DNA of 64,000 bases from an uncultured Allofournierella sp. (GCA_944382775.1 CALWNI010000068.1:1-64000); one strand, 5' to 3'; shown: positions 27,227 to 36,871, counted from the first letter of the stretch. Program-made: numbers and translations. The notes: generated from the letters alone by a model not told the origin.

Positions 27227-28135
27227 TTGAAAACAGTCGTCTATTTAGATGTTTTATTGCTGATTAACTTTCTAATTGCATATCTTTTAATCCAAGTTGT
27301 AAGTCTGCTTTGTTCGGTGTCAATTTCTTTTTTTCGTGCTGTAGTAGGGGCAATGATTGCATCGTGCAGCACATTGATTTTGCTGGCCCCAGAACTACCC
27401 TCTCCGCTGCTGCTTGCCTTTAAAATTTTTATTGCACTGTTGGTTGTGTTTTCGGCATTTGGATTTTGCGGATGGCGTCCGTTTTTTCGGCAAACCATTT
27501 GGTTTTTTCTTATGAATATCGCTTTGGCAGGCTTTGTAATTTTAGCTGTTTTAAAAGGTTCTGTTACAGGGATGCACACAAATAACCTAACAGTATATAT
27601 TAACGTATCGCCTGTTCTGCTTTTAGGTTGCACCTTAGGAACCTATGTCTGCTTGCGACTTATCTTGTTTTTGTTTGGAACACCGGAACCCAAAGAATAT
27701 TGGCAATTGCAATGCCATCTGAATGGTATGACGTTTCCGAACATTACAGCACTGTATGATACTGGTTTTTTGCTGCAAGACCCAATTAGCAATAACCCGG
27801 CAATTTTAGTTAGCTACCCTTTTTTATGCTCGTTTTTGCCGGATGCAATATCCTGCTTTTTAAACGCTTTTTTCAAAGGCGAAAGCAAAAACCCGCCACC
27901 AGGCGTTTCGATAAGAATGATTCCTTGCAAGACAGTTACTGGCTGTCGCATATTACCGGCAATTTCAGGTGTTTCGGTTAACATTATCCAAAATCAAACA
28001 ATATATCAGATGAGCAATGTGATATTGGTATTTTCGCAGGAAACCTTTACCGATGGTAGTGTACAAGCGTTGTTTGGAAAACATCTTTTACAATCAGCTG
28101 AAAGAGAAAGGAGCATTCCGATATGCACAAAATAA
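27227..28135 (+). CDS. spoIIGA: Sigma-E processing peptidase SpoIIGA
   Basis: A 302-residue membrane aspartic protease that cleaves pro-SigE in the mother cell. Five hydrophobic segments (about 1-150) precede the cytoplasmic protease domain with the catalytic DTG at 178-180 ([12 protein letters not shown]). Family proteins usually read DTGN; here the fourth residue is Phe. The start is a TTG at 27227, six bases after GGAGGT; a TTG six codons upstream lies before the ribosome site. It overlaps sigE by 13 bases, the conserved spoIIGA-sigE pairing. Confidence 0.93.
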   Translation: MKTVVYLDVLLLINFLIAYLLIQVVSLLCSVSISFFRAVVGAMIASCSTLILLAPELPSPLLLAFKIFIALLVVFSAFGFCGWRPFFRQTIWFFLMNIALAGFVILAVLKGSVTGMHTNNLTVYINVSPVLLLGCTLGTYVCLRLILFLFGTPEPKEYWQLQCHLNGMTFPNITALYDTGFLLQDPISNNPAILVSYPFLCSFLPDAISCFLNAFFKGESKNPPPGVSIRMIPCKTVTGCRILPAISGVSVNIIQNQTIYQMSNVILVFSQETFTDGSVQALFGKHLLQSAERERSIPICTK

Positions 28136-28842
28136 TTTTAAATTGGGTAAAACAAAAAATTCAGTCCCTATTTAATTGGCTTCGTATGCCGGATTCGGTT
28201 TATTACATAAATGGGCCGGAAACTTTGCCCCCTCCCCTAACGCCAGAAGAAGAAAAATTGGTTTTTAGCGGATTAGAAGAAGGGCGGCAAAGTTGTAAAG
28301 ATATTTTAATTACGCACAATTTGCGGCTTGTGGTGTATATTGCTAAAAAATTTGAGAATAGCGGTGTTTCGGTAGAAGATATTATTTCCATTGGAACCAT
28401 TGGTTTGATTAAAGCAGTAAATACCTTTACACCGTCCAAAAACATCAAGCTGGCTACCTATGCCAGTCGCTGCATTGAAAATGAAATCTTGATGTATTTA
28501 CGAAAAAGCAGCAATCGCAGGCAAGAAACCAGCATTGACGAACCGCTCAATACCGATGGCGACGGGAACGAACTTTTGCTTTCAGATATATTAGGAAGTG
28601 ACCAAAACCAAATTGGTGCTCAACTGGAGCAGGATGCCGAAAAAGATATGCTATTGCAAGCGGTAGGAAAACTGGCACCACGGGAACAACAAATTATGCA
28701 GATGCGGTTTGGGTTACTGGATGGCGTAGAACGCACCCAAAAGGAAGTTGCCGATCAAATTGGTATTTCACAAAGCTATATTTCTCGCCTGGAAAAACGT
28801 ATTATTGTGAGGCTTCGGCGAGAATTAGAAAAAACGATGTAG
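28123..28842 (+). CDS. sigE: Sporulation sigma factor SigE
   Basis: A 239-residue early mother-cell sigma factor. The N-terminal pro-segment (about 1-30) ends before [13 protein letters not shown], the cleavage region used by SpoIIGA. Region 2 ([33 protein letters not shown], about 66-105) and region 4 with the helix-turn-helix ([20 protein letters not shown], about 206-225) are intact. ATG at 28123 inside the end of spoIIGA, GGAG upstream, hence translational coupling. A terminator follows, so sigG is a separate transcription unit here, as expected. Confidence 0.97.
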   Translation: MHKIILNWVKQKIQSLFNWLRMPDSVYYINGPETLPPPLTPEEEKLVFSGLEEGRQSCKDILITHNLRLVVYIAKKFENSGVSVEDIISIGTIGLIKAVNTFTPSKNIKLATYASRCIENEILMYLRKSSNRRQETSIDEPLNTDGDGNELLLSDILGSDQNQIGAQLEQDAEKDMLLQAVGKLAPREQQIMQMRFGLLDGVERTQKEVADQIGISQSYISRLEKRIIVRLRRELEKTM

Positions 28843-28849
28843 TTTTTTT

Positions 28850-28898
28850 AAAACGTCTTTCTGTTTCTCAGGATTCATCGAGAAACAGAAGGGCGTTT
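28850..28898. terminator. Bidirectional terminator between sigE and the convergent hypothetical gene
   Basis: Arms 28850-28869 and 28880-28898 (AAACG, TTCTGTTTCTC and complement) with T- and A-rich flanks. Confidence 0.8.
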
Positions 28899-29406
28899 AT
28901 TTATAAGATGTACACCGACAAACCGTTACAAACCGCTCCATTAAGGAACCGGCTAACCCCATTTCGGTATGTGGTAGATAAAGCGCGTATGTAAATCCGT
29001 CACGTTCCCATCGAATCATTGCTGCACCGTTTTGTTCTTGGCGCAATTCGGTTCGTATGCCGTCTACTTTTCGTACCGTAAGCTGATCATAATCGATGGT
29101 TCCCAATTCCCAAAGTTTTAAGTCGTTTTCTTTTATAGCAACTCTTAATACCGCAGTCCAACCCGGTTGAACAAAAAACTCCATCTGAGCAATTTTGCGC
29201 CCCAAAAGATAAATTCGATCCAATCGCAAAAAATCTTCTTTGGGATAATCACTTACTGAAAATCCTGCAAAATCTTTAAAATCAGCTTTTTGTAATAACA
29301 ACCGTTCTTTTTCAATACGGTCGGAAAAAATGCTGAGTACAAATGCAATTCCGGCTGTAATAACAATGAGCGAAACAATCAGTATTAAACACAATTCTCC
29401 TGTCAT
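28897..29406 (-). CDS. Hypothetical membrane-anchored protein between sigE and sigG
   Basis: A 169-residue protein with one N-terminal transmembrane helix (about 5-28) and a compact beta-rich outer domain containing repeated aromatic/charged strands (AQMEFFVQPGWTAVLRV, AMIRWERDGFTYALYLP). The WERDGFTYALYLP ending loosely recalls DUF4367-type domains; I cannot assign a family. AAGGAG precedes the region; the ATG at 29406 has an 11-base spacing while an in-frame GTG at 29418 abuts the ribosome site. It lies on the opposite strand, inserted between spoIIGA-sigE and sigG, which are usually adjacent. Forespore/mother-cell expression is possible but unsupported. Confidence 0.6.
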   Translation of the reverse strand: MTGELCLILIVSLIVITAGIAFVLSIFSDRIEKERLLLQKADFKDFAGFSVSDYPKEDFLRLDRIYLLGRKIAQMEFFVQPGWTAVLRVAIKENDLKLWELGTIDYDQLTVRKVDGIRTELRQEQNGAAMIRWERDGFTYALYLPHTEMGLAGSLMERFVTVCRCTSYK

Positions 29407-29578
29407 AGCTCTATTCACTCCTTTTTTTGGGTTTACTATACTATATGCGGCCCACAGTAAAAGGGTGACTTGTTATGAAACTGGCTAATTTTGTTAATTA
29501 GTTTTTTGATTTTTTACATAAAAGAACGTCCATACTCTGAGCACAGGCCCTGCAAAAGCCTTTTGGAGTGTGAGAAAT

Positions 29579-30349
29579 TTGTATTGTAATAAAGTGGAAA
29601 TTTGCGGTGTAAATACAGCAAAATTACCCATGCTAAAAGAAAAAGAAAAAATAGAGTTGCTGCGTGCTGCACGAAACGGTGATAGCGAAGCTCGACAAAA
29701 AATGATTCAGGGCAATTTGCGATTGGTACTAAGTGTGGTTCAAAAGTTTTCCAGTCGTGGTGAGTCGATGGATGATTTGTTTCAGGTGGGATGTATCGGT
29801 TTAATTAAGGCTATTGATAATTTTGATCCAAATTTAAATGTACGCTTTTCCACCTATGGGGTGCCTATGATTGTAGGCGAAATTCGGCGATTTCTAAGAG
29901 ATAATAATGCCGTTCGGGTGAGCCGTTCGGTACGAGATATTGCTTATAGAGCTATGCATGCAAAAGAACAGCTACAAAAAGAGCTGGGCCGGGAGCCGCA
30001 TATTCGAGAAATTGCAGAATATGTTAATCTGCCTGAACATACGGTTACCATTGCCCTGGAAAGTGTAGTAGAGCCCGTTAGCCTTTATGAGCCTGTGTAC
30101 AATGACGGTGGTGATACCATTTATGTGATGGATCAGATTGGGGAATCTGACGGCGAAGAAAGTTGGATTAGCTCGATCATGTTTCGGCAAACAGTGGAAG
30201 AGCTTTCTTCACGCGAAAAGAAAATTATGGCACTGCGCTATTTGGTTGGAAAAACACAGATGGAAGTTGCGCAAGAAATTGGAATCAGTCAAGCACAGGT
30301 AAGCCGATTGGAAAAAAACGCCTTAGGACGCATCAAAGAACAAATGTAA
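29579..30349 (+). CDS. sigG: Sporulation sigma factor SigG
   Basis: A 256-residue late forespore sigma factor. NKVEICGVNTAKLPML at the N terminus is the diagnostic SigG leader (SpoIIAB/Gin contact). Region 2 (GNLRLVLSVVQKF..RGESMDDLFQVGCIGLIKAIDNFD) and FSTYGVPMIVGEIRRFLRDNN follow; region 4 carries TQMEVAQEIGISQAQVSRLE. Start: GGAG (29565-29568) lies 10 bases before the TTG at 29579; a GTG at 29570 is only one base from it and is less likely. Terminated by a strong hairpin. Confidence 0.96.
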   Translation: MYCNKVEICGVNTAKLPMLKEKEKIELLRAARNGDSEARQKMIQGNLRLVLSVVQKFSSRGESMDDLFQVGCIGLIKAIDNFDPNLNVRFSTYGVPMIVGEIRRFLRDNNAVRVSRSVRDIAYRAMHAKEQLQKELGREPHIREIAEYVNLPEHTVTIALESVVEPVSLYEPVYNDGGDTIYVMDQIGESDGEESWISSIMFRQTVEELSSREKKIMALRYLVGKTQMEVAQEIGISQAQVSRLEKNALGRIKEQM

Positions 30350-30353
30350 CAGC

Positions 30354-30398
30354 AAAAGACCGATGTTGTAAATCCGGGTGATACAACATCGGTCTTTT
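30354..30398. terminator. Bidirectional terminator between sigG and mutS2
   Basis: Perfect 17-bp stem (AAAAGACCGATGTTGTA and complement, arms 30354-30370 and 30382-30398) with an 11-base loop; serves the convergent sigG and mutS2. Confidence 0.9.
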
Positions 30399-30417
30399 CT
30401 TGGTAAGAATGATAGGA

Positions 30418-32796
30418 TTATTTTAATTCGACAACGGTTACGCCGGACTCGCCTTCTCCATATTGTCCCAAACGATAGCTTTTTACGTTTCGATGACCAC
30501 GAAGGTGGGCGTGAATTGCTTTACGCAAGGCGCCGGTTCCTTTGCCGTGAATCAGATACACCATGGTTTGACCGTTCAAAACCGCTTGGTCGATGAATTG
30601 ATCGGTTTCCATAAGTGCCTCGTCTACGGTTAAACCAAGCAAATTGATTTCCATACTTGCTTTGCGCTGTACCCGTTGTACCGTAGCACTGCGCGGTTGC
30701 TGTTTCGGTTTATTTGGAGCTGCTTTTTTCAGTTTATCGGGCGCTTTTAAGTTGCTCAAAGGCACCTTTGTTTTTAAAATACCGGCACGCACTTCTACCA
30801 TTCCATTGCGGTCCGGCAACGAAACAACGGTAGCGGTTTGCTCGATATCGGCAATCACGACTTCTTGACCGATTTTCACCTGCTTTAATGGCACAAATTC
30901 TTTTACCACATTATGCACCACATCGGTTTTACCATAAAGAAGTTCGGTTTCCTTGCGGGCGATTTCTCGGGCACGGGCCGCACGTTGTGCTGCACTTGCC
31001 TTTTCGTCTTTTTGCAGCTTGCGCAACTCATCGGTCAGTGCATAGGCAGCATCTTGTACCTGTTGGGTCATTTGGCGTGCTTTTAAGCGAGCTGCTTCCA
31101 ACTCGGTTTCGCCTTGCTGCACCAATGCATCGTACTTTTTGCGGGCAGATTCCAGCTTGTGTTCGGCCTCGGTGCGGGCTTTCTCCACCTCTTCTTGGCT
31201 TGCCTTTAACTGTAATTTCAAGTCATCCAATTGAGCAAGAACGCTATCCAGGCGTTTGTCGTCATTGCTTAGATGGGTTTGTGCACGTTGGATAATGCGT
31301 GCAGGTAACCCCAGTTTTTCGCTAATCAAAAAGGCGTTGGATTTGCCCGGAACACCTACACTTAATTTATAGGTGGGACGCAGACTTTCCACGTCAAACT
31401 CACAGCTGGCATTCATAACACCAGGAGTTTCCAGGGCAAACACCTTCATTTCGGCATAGTGTGTGGTTGCCATAATCAAAGCACCCTGGCTGCGAAGTTG
31501 CTCGATGATACTTACCGCTAATGCGGCACCCTCGGCAGGGTCTGTACCTGCCCCTAACTCGTCCAACAAGACCAGCGTTTTTTTATAGGCATTGTCCAGA
31601 ATACCGGTGATTTTTTTCATATGACCCGAGAAGGTAGATAAGCTTTGCTCAATGCTTTGCTCATCGCCAATGTCAACCAGATACTCACTAAATACGCATA
31701 CAGTACTTTGTTCATGGGCAGGAATAAGCAAGCCGTGCTGTGCCATAGCACAAAGCAAGCCTGCCGTTTTTAAGGTAACAGTTTTACCGCCGGTGTTAGG
31801 GCCGGTAATAACCAATGTATCGTATTCTTTGCCCAAAGATACATCTACCGGCACAACCTTATCTTTGTCAATCAAAGGATGCCGTGCCTTTTGTAAGTCA
31901 AACCAAATGCCGTCTGCAACTTGCGGCATATAGGCTTTTTGTTCCAGTGCAAGGTGTGCTTTGGCCAACAAGACATCAATATCCAGCATTGCTTGATAGC
32001 TGAAGTTAAACAAGGGTTCAATGCTGGCTACTTGTTCGGTGAAAGCGGCCAAAATTCGCTCGATTTCGGCTTTTTCCTGACTGCGCAGCTGCATAATTTT
32101 GGCGTTTGCTTCCACAACAGCAGTGGGTTCCACGAATACGGTGGAGCCTGTGGAAGAAACGTCGTGAATAACGCCGCCTACTTCACCACGGTATTCTGCT
32201 TTTACCGGTACAACAAAACGGCCGTTACGCAAAGAAACGACGGCATCCTGTAAAAATTTGTTGGTGGTGCTGTTTTTGATAATGTTATCCAGCTTATCGC
32301 GAATGGAGTTTTCCATTGCACGGATTTTACGGCGAATTTCAAACAGCGTATTGCTTGCGCTATCTGCCATTTCGTCCGGAGATAAAATAGCATTGGAAAT
32401 GTTTTTTTCCAATGTTGGTTGCGGTGTTAATGCGTAAAACAAATCATCTACGGGCAACATGTCATGTTCGGTAAGATGATACCAGCTTACTAAGTTCTGG
32501 AAATTTCGCAGTGCAGCTGCCACTTCCAACAATTCGGCCATGGATAAAATGCCGCCTTTTACCGCACGGCGAACAATTTTATCGGTTCCGTTTACACCGC
32601 CAAAGCGGGGATTTCCGTTTTTAAGCAGCAAACTATTGATTGCATCGGTTTGTGATAAAGCAAAACGAACCTCTTCCACGGTTTCAAAGGCTTCCGCTTC
32701 CAATAAGCGAGTGCGAGCTTCTTCACAAACGGCAAATCGAATTGCCTGTTCCAGAATTTTTTCTAATTCCAGCGTTTTTAAGTAGCTTTTTTCCAT
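30418..32796 (-). CDS. mutS2: Endonuclease MutS2
   Basis: A 792-residue MutS2: core/clamp helices, ABC-type ATPase with Walker A GPNTGGKTVTLK (about 334-345), Walker B LVLLDELGAGTDPAEG, a long coiled coil (about 520-630) and a C-terminal Smr nuclease domain with LLGLTVDEA and HGKGTGALR (about 755-763). MutS2 acts on branched DNA and, in Bacillus, on collided ribosomes; it does not take part in mismatch repair. I use the ATG at 32796 with GAGG upstream, not the TTG five codons earlier. It is the last gene of the yqfC-recO-mutS2 block, 33 bases after recO. Confidence 0.96.
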   Translation of the reverse strand: MEKSYLKTLELEKILEQAIRFAVCEEARTRLLEAEAFETVEEVRFALSQTDAINSLLLKNGNPRFGGVNGTDKIVRRAVKGGILSMAELLEVAAALRNFQNLVSWYHLTEHDMLPVDDLFYALTPQPTLEKNISNAILSPDEMADSASNTLFEIRRKIRAMENSIRDKLDNIIKNSTTNKFLQDAVVSLRNGRFVVPVKAEYRGEVGGVIHDVSSTGSTVFVEPTAVVEANAKIMQLRSQEKAEIERILAAFTEQVASIEPLFNFSYQAMLDIDVLLAKAHLALEQKAYMPQVADGIWFDLQKARHPLIDKDKVVPVDVSLGKEYDTLVITGPNTGGKTVTLKTAGLLCAMAQHGLLIPAHEQSTVCVFSEYLVDIGDEQSIEQSLSTFSGHMKKITGILDNAYKKTLVLLDELGAGTDPAEGAALAVSIIEQLRSQGALIMATTHYAEMKVFALETPGVMNASCEFDVESLRPTYKLSVGVPGKSNAFLISEKLGLPARIIQRAQTHLSNDDKRLDSVLAQLDDLKLQLKASQEEVEKARTEAEHKLESARKKYDALVQQGETELEAARLKARQMTQQVQDAAYALTDELRKLQKDEKASAAQRAARAREIARKETELLYGKTDVVHNVVKEFVPLKQVKIGQEVVIADIEQTATVVSLPDRNGMVEVRAGILKTKVPLSNLKAPDKLKKAAPNKPKQQPRSATVQRVQRKASMEINLLGLTVDEALMETDQFIDQAVLNGQTMVYLIHGKGTGALRKAIHAHLRGHRNVKSYRLGQYGEGESGVTVVELK

Positions 32797-32829
32797 TTTT
32801 ATATTCCTCAACTCCCGTTCCTATGAAAC

Positions 32830-33576
32830 TCACCCATTGAGCATAGTTTTTAAAAAATCCAAAGTTTTTAGAGGTTTATCAAGATGATGCAGCGTATATC
32901 GTTCGGTAGCTTGGCCTAATCGTTTTAAGCTATCTTCGGGAATGGCAAACGAAAAAATCTTTTTATCCTCCACAAGCGCAATGTGCCGCAATGCAAGCAA
33001 AGCTGCCGGATCTAAATTTACCGCTTTATTCTGTTGGTTTGCACAATCGTTACAAAGCAAAATCCCGGCAGAAGCATCAAAGTAAAAATTGCCGCCATCG
33101 TATTTATGACAACTTTTGCAGCACAAAAGATCCGGCATATAGCCAGATTCACAAATGGCGCGAAGCTCATAAACCGCTTTGATTTGTGCCAGCGGCTTTT
33201 TGCCCTCGCTGATTAAATAAAGGCTGTTCAGCAACAGGCGTAGCAATCCTTCGGCTTCCTTTCCTGTGGGTGAAAGTGTTAGCGCTAGCTCAGAAAGGTA
33301 CATGGCCAAGGCAGTGCCTTCGATACTGTCTCGCAAACCGAAAAAAACTTTGCGCACCTGTGCATCGTCTACCAAATATAAGCTTTTGCCTGCAAAGAGT
33401 GTAAATTCTGAATAGCAAAAAAGCCCGCAGGCGCTGAACAATTTGCTTTTCAGCCGCAGGCTTCCTTTTGCAGAAACCGATAGGATGCCGTGTTCTGGTG
33501 TTAATATGGTAAGAATACGATCGGCTTCACCGATTTTCACTTCTCGCAGAACGAGTCCCAGTGTTACAATCTGCAT
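32830..33576 (-). CDS. recO: DNA repair protein RecO
   Basis: A 248-residue RecO: OB fold at about 1-80 (LVLREVKIGEADRILTILT, KGSLRLKSKL), a helical bundle, and a zinc finger from CCKSCHKY and CNDC (about 145-175). RecO loads RecA with RecR at single-strand gaps. The ATG at 33576 has GGAG 8 bases upstream; a GTG two codons earlier is closer. Its start lies inside the yqzL-like gene (50-base overlap). Order era-yqzL-recO matches Bacillus. Confidence 0.95.
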   Translation of the reverse strand: MQIVTLGLVLREVKIGEADRILTILTPEHGILSVSAKGSLRLKSKLFSACGLFCYSEFTLFAGKSLYLVDDAQVRKVFFGLRDSIEGTALAMYLSELALTLSPTGKEAEGLLRLLLNSLYLISEGKKPLAQIKAVYELRAICESGYMPDLLCCKSCHKYDGGNFYFDASAGILLCNDCANQQNKAVNLDPAALLALRHIALVEDKKIFSFAIPEDSLKRLGQATERYTLHHLDKPLKTLDFLKTMLNG

Positions 33577-33691
33577 GCTCACTCTCCGCGGAAAGTTGGT
33601 TTTGCGCTACGTTATTTTGCTGCTGCTTATAGCGCAAATATTCTTGAATACTTCCCGTACTTTCAAAGGTTTTCCAACTATTGTCTTGCAT
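33527..33691 (-). CDS. yqzL: YqzL-like small protein
   Basis: A 54-codon frame starting at the ATG at 33691, with AGGAGG-like AGGAGGG 8 bases upstream. The product begins MQDNSWKTFESTGSIQEYLR, matching the small YqzL family (consensus M.D.SWk.Fe.TGsi.aYL.yk). It sits exactly where yqzL is found in Bacillus, between era and recO. The core match covers about 25 residues; the C-terminal half, which overlaps the recO start, is longer than usual and unrelated. Function of YqzL is unknown. It was too short for standard frame listing. Confidence 0.8.
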   Translation of the reverse strand: MQDNSWKTFESTGSIQEYLRYKQQQNNVAQNQLSAESEHADCNTGTRSARSENR

Positions 33692-33805
33692 TGCTGATCA
33701 CCCTCCTGTTTCTACTGTGCCACTATTGTAGCGCAGTTATGTATGGAAATGTTGTCCAGCAATGTCGAGTATAGTGCCTACCACTGGGATAGACACTATT
33801 ACACT

Positions 33806-34705
33806 TTATTTTTGCAGCTTAAATCCAAAATCATTCAGCAAGAAATCGCTGTCACGCCAATCGTCTTTTACCTTAACCCAGCATTGCAAATTAACTTTTG
33901 TTCCCAAAAAGTCTTCGCAATCAATGCGAGCTTGGCTTGCGATTTTTTTCAGCATTTGGCCGCCTTTTCCGATTACCATGCCCTTATGACTTTTTCGTTC
34001 ACAGTAAATATTTACATCAATATCAATGATGTTTTTATCCTGACGCTCTTTAAAACGCTCTACAGTTACTGCAATGCCATGAGGGATTTCGTCATACAGA
34101 TTCAGCAGCATTTTTTCACGAATAATTTCGCTGACCAATGCTTTTTCCGGCATATCGGTATAAGCATCTTCCGGGAAAAAGTGAGGGCCTTCTACAGCGT
34201 ATTTTGCCAGCAAATCAAACAATTCTTCGCAACCTTCATCGGCACGAACGCTTGTAGCTGTTACAATATCGAAAATGCCTAGGTCTTCCAACTGCTTTTT
34301 GCGGATGTTTAAATCATCTTCGCTTTTTAAGGTGTCTGTTTTATTGATAACTGCAATGGCTGGGCCGCCATTGGACTTTAACGCCTTTAGCATTGCCTGC
34401 TCTGCGTCGGTAAAATCACCGTAAGGCTCAAACAGCATCATGCTCACATCCACATCCGCAACAGAATCACTGGCAGCTTTGCTCATGCGCTCGCCTAACT
34501 TGGTGCGTGGGATATGTACACCGGGAGTGTCCAGCAATACATATTGCACAGGGCCTTTGGTAACAATGCCGGTAATACGGGTGCGGGTGGTTTGAGGTTT
34601 GGATGTAACAATTGCTACCTTTTCGCCCACCAAACGGTTGGTTAAACTGGATTTGCCCACATTGGGACGACCTACCAGTGCCACAAATACAGAAGATGTT
34701 TGCAC
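33806..34705 (-). CDS. era: GTPase Era
   Basis: A 299-residue Era: G1 GRPNVGKSS (11-19), G2 TTRTRITG, G3 DTPGVH (about 59-64), G4 NKTD (about 121-124), and a C-terminal KH domain with GMVIGKGGQMLKKI (about 242-255). Era binds the 3' end of 16S rRNA and assists 30S assembly. The start is a GTG at 34705 (AAGGGT upstream). It directly follows dgkA (2-base gap), as in many Firmicutes. Confidence 0.97.
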   Translation of the reverse strand: MQTSSVFVALVGRPNVGKSSLTNRLVGEKVAIVTSKPQTTRTRITGIVTKGPVQYVLLDTPGVHIPRTKLGERMSKAASDSVADVDVSMMLFEPYGDFTDAEQAMLKALKSNGGPAIAVINKTDTLKSEDDLNIRKKQLEDLGIFDIVTATSVRADEGCEELFDLLAKYAVEGPHFFPEDAYTDMPEKALVSEIIREKMLLNLYDEIPHGIAVTVERFKERQDKNIIDIDVNIYCERKSHKGMVIGKGGQMLKKIASQARIDCEDFLGTKVNLQCWVKVKDDWRDSDFLLNDFGFKLQK

Positions 34706-34707
34706 AG

Positions 34708-35178
34708 TTATTTACCCTTTCTTTTGGTATTAAAGATAAAATGAATCGACAAAAACAACGATACTGCCAGTAATATGCACGCAATACTATGTTTCGAAAA
34801 CCACCGAATCATTTGCATCAGCACCAAAGGTTGCCAAAATAGCGCAACGCCTATGGCGACTGCGGCAATGCTATAAACCAATACAGCCCCGGCAGCCACA
34901 TCTTTGGCTATTCCGGCTGCACGCCAGTGGGCGGGATCAGGCTGCTTTACCGCTTGTTCAATTGCAGTATTCACTAATTCCAATGCAATTACTCCACCAA
35001 TGCATAAAAATAAGAGCGCATACTCAATTGCACCAAATGGATAAAACAAACTAAAAAACAAAACATAACTTGCCACGCACACATGCACTCGCATGTTGCG
35101 TTCGGTTTGAATGGCGGTGCGAATGCCTTTTATTGCATAGCTAAAACCAGCAAAAAATGATTTTATATTAGAGCTCAT
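34708..35178 (-). CDS. dgkA: Diacylglycerol/undecaprenol kinase family protein
   Basis: A 156-residue member of the prokaryotic diacylglycerol kinase family: amphipathic N-terminal helix, three to four membrane helices and the signature ALELVNTAIEQAVK (about 64-77; catalytic Glu) followed by AKDVAAGAVL (metal-binding Asp). In Gram-positives this protein phosphorylates undecaprenol. The C terminus is longer than the usual 120-130 residues, with one extra membrane helix and a basic tail. The ATG at 35178 lies within the last codons of ybeY (11-base overlap). Confidence 0.92.
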   Translation of the reverse strand: MSSNIKSFFAGFSYAIKGIRTAIQTERNMRVHVCVASYVLFFSLFYPFGAIEYALLFLCIGGVIALELVNTAIEQAVKQPDPAHWRAAGIAKDVAAGAVLVYSIAAVAIGVALFWQPLVLMQMIRWFSKHSIACILLAVSLFLSIHFIFNTKRKGK

Positions 35179-35668
35179 CGGTTGTATAGGAAACAGTGCG
35201 AGGCAGGCCAAGCTGCACCAACACAGCCTCTTCTTTTTCACGCATGCGCACAGCCTCCAAACCACCTGCTTCGTGGTCGTATCCCAACAGGTGCAGCATG
35301 GAATGCACGGTTAAAAATGCAACTTCACGTTGCAAGGCATGGCCGTAAAGCTCTGCCTGCTCCATTGCTTTTTCCATCGAAATAACAATGTCGCCCAGCA
35401 TTGCTGCACCGGTATCTTCGTTTTTGTCGTAAATACCATTTTCGCCAAGCGGAAAACTCAGTACATCTGTGGGCATATCTTTGTTTCGGTACTGTGCATT
35501 CAATTCCCGAATCATATTATTGTCCACAAAGGTGACGCTGATTTCAGCGGGTCCCTCAAATTTTTCGTAATCCAAAACCGCATTGCAGCTGCGACGAATC
35601 AGAATACGCAGGCCAGACGGAATTTTTACCGCCTTTTGCTGATTTGTGATATATACCTTATTGGACAT
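35168..35668 (-). CDS. ybeY: Endoribonuclease YbeY
   Basis: A 166-residue rRNA maturation factor with the zinc motif HSMLHLLGYDH (HxxxHxxxxxH, about 121-131) and the conserved block ELNAQYRNKDMPTDVLSFP (about 54-72). It acts in 16S rRNA 3'-end maturation and 70S quality control. AAGGAG precedes the ATG at 35668. It overlaps dgkA and follows phoH in the conserved order. Confidence 0.97.
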   Translation of the reverse strand: MSNKVYITNQQKAVKIPSGLRILIRRSCNAVLDYEKFEGPAEISVTFVDNNMIRELNAQYRNKDMPTDVLSFPLGENGIYDKNEDTGAAMLGDIVISMEKAMEQAELYGHALQREVAFLTVHSMLHLLGYDHEAGGLEAVRMREKEEAVLVQLGLPRTVSYTTDEL

Positions 35669-35717
35669 TTTGCTTACTCCTTAAACTGAAAAATTGCTTT
35701 GCTATGCCGTATTAAAA

Positions 35718-36686
35718 TCAGTTACGGCGACTGCGGGCTGCATGTGCCCGATCGTATGCTTTAATAATTTGCTGTACCAACCGATGACGTACCACGTCTT
35801 TTTCGGTAAAGTACACCCTGCCAATGCCTTCTACATTTTTCAAAACATGAAGCGCATCGACCAAACCGCTTCGAGATTTGTCCGGTAGGTCAATTTGGGT
35901 AACGTCGCCGGTAACCACTACCTTGCTTCCGGTTCCCATACGGGTAAGGAACATTTTCATCTGCTCCGGTGTTGTGTTCTGTGCTTCATCTAAGATGATA
36001 AAAGCATCATCCAGAGTTCGGCCACGCATGTATGCAAGAGGCGCCACTTCGATGGTTTGCTTTTCCTGTAATTTTTGGAAGGTTTCGGCTCCCAGCATAT
36101 CGAACAATCCGTCATACAGCGGACGCAGATATGGGTCTACTTTGTTTTGCAGATCACCGGGCAAAAAGCCAAGCTTTTCTCCTGCTTCAACTGCGGGGCG
36201 TGTTAGGATAATTCGACTAACCTCTTTGCTTTTGAACGCTTTTACTGCCATTGCAACTGCCAGATAGGTTTTACCGGTACCGGCAGGCCCAACACCAAAG
36301 GTAATTGCATTGTTGCGAATGGTTGTAAGATATTCCTTTTGACCCAGCGTTTTGGGTCGAATCGGTTTTCCTTTTGCGGTAATGGCAATAAAATCTTCGG
36401 TTAGCTCTTGCACACGGTCTTCTTCCCCTGCACCGGCTAACCCAATGCAGTACCGAACCGTTTGCTCTTCCAGCGGGGTGTGATTTTCCAGTAAGGTCAG
36501 CATTGCATCAATGGCACGCCCTGCTGCCGATACGCCATCCGGTTCGCCGCTCAACTTAATTTCGGTTCCACGGCAAACCGCAGTAATTCCGAACTCGCGC
36601 TCCAAGATACGGATGTTTTCATCACAACTGCCGAAAATAGCGAGTGCGACTTCAATACTATTTAATTCAATTCGTTTTTCGGCCAT
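35718..36686 (-). CDS. phoH: PhoH-like ATPase
   Basis: A 322-residue PhoH-family P-loop ATPase with an N-terminal KH-like extension (about 1-110), Walker A GPAGTGKTYLAV (about 137-148) and Walker B IILDEAQNTTPEQ (about 231-243). RNA-related NTPase; exact role unknown, but the constant pairing with ybeY and era points to RNA metabolism. AGCAGGTG precedes the ATG. It follows yqfD after a 185-base gap and is the usual next gene. Confidence 0.95.
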   Translation of the reverse strand: MAEKRIELNSIEVALAIFGSCDENIRILEREFGITAVCRGTEIKLSGEPDGVSAAGRAIDAMLTLLENHTPLEEQTVRYCIGLAGAGEEDRVQELTEDFIAITAKGKPIRPKTLGQKEYLTTIRNNAITFGVGPAGTGKTYLAVAMAVKAFKSKEVSRIILTRPAVEAGEKLGFLPGDLQNKVDPYLRPLYDGLFDMLGAETFQKLQEKQTIEVAPLAYMRGRTLDDAFIILDEAQNTTPEQMKMFLTRMGTGSKVVVTGDVTQIDLPDKSRSGLVDALHVLKNVEGIGRVYFTEKDVVRHRLVQQIIKAYDRAHAARSRRN

Positions 36687-36871
36687 GTTACACCTGCTTT
36701 TATTTTTATTATCCTATTATTAAAAAATCAACTGTTTCAAATGCGTTGATGATTCAATCCAATCAATTTTTATTTATAGATTATATCACAAAATCTTTGC
36801 TTGGGAACTGTTAATCTTCAACAAAAATATAAAGTTTTCAAGATATTTTTTACAAACACATGTTCTAGCGG

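Noticed and set aside
29419..29569. SigF/SigG-type promoter before sigG
   Set aside because: CATACT is present (29531-29536 area) but no matching -35 at the right distance, so no site is claimed.
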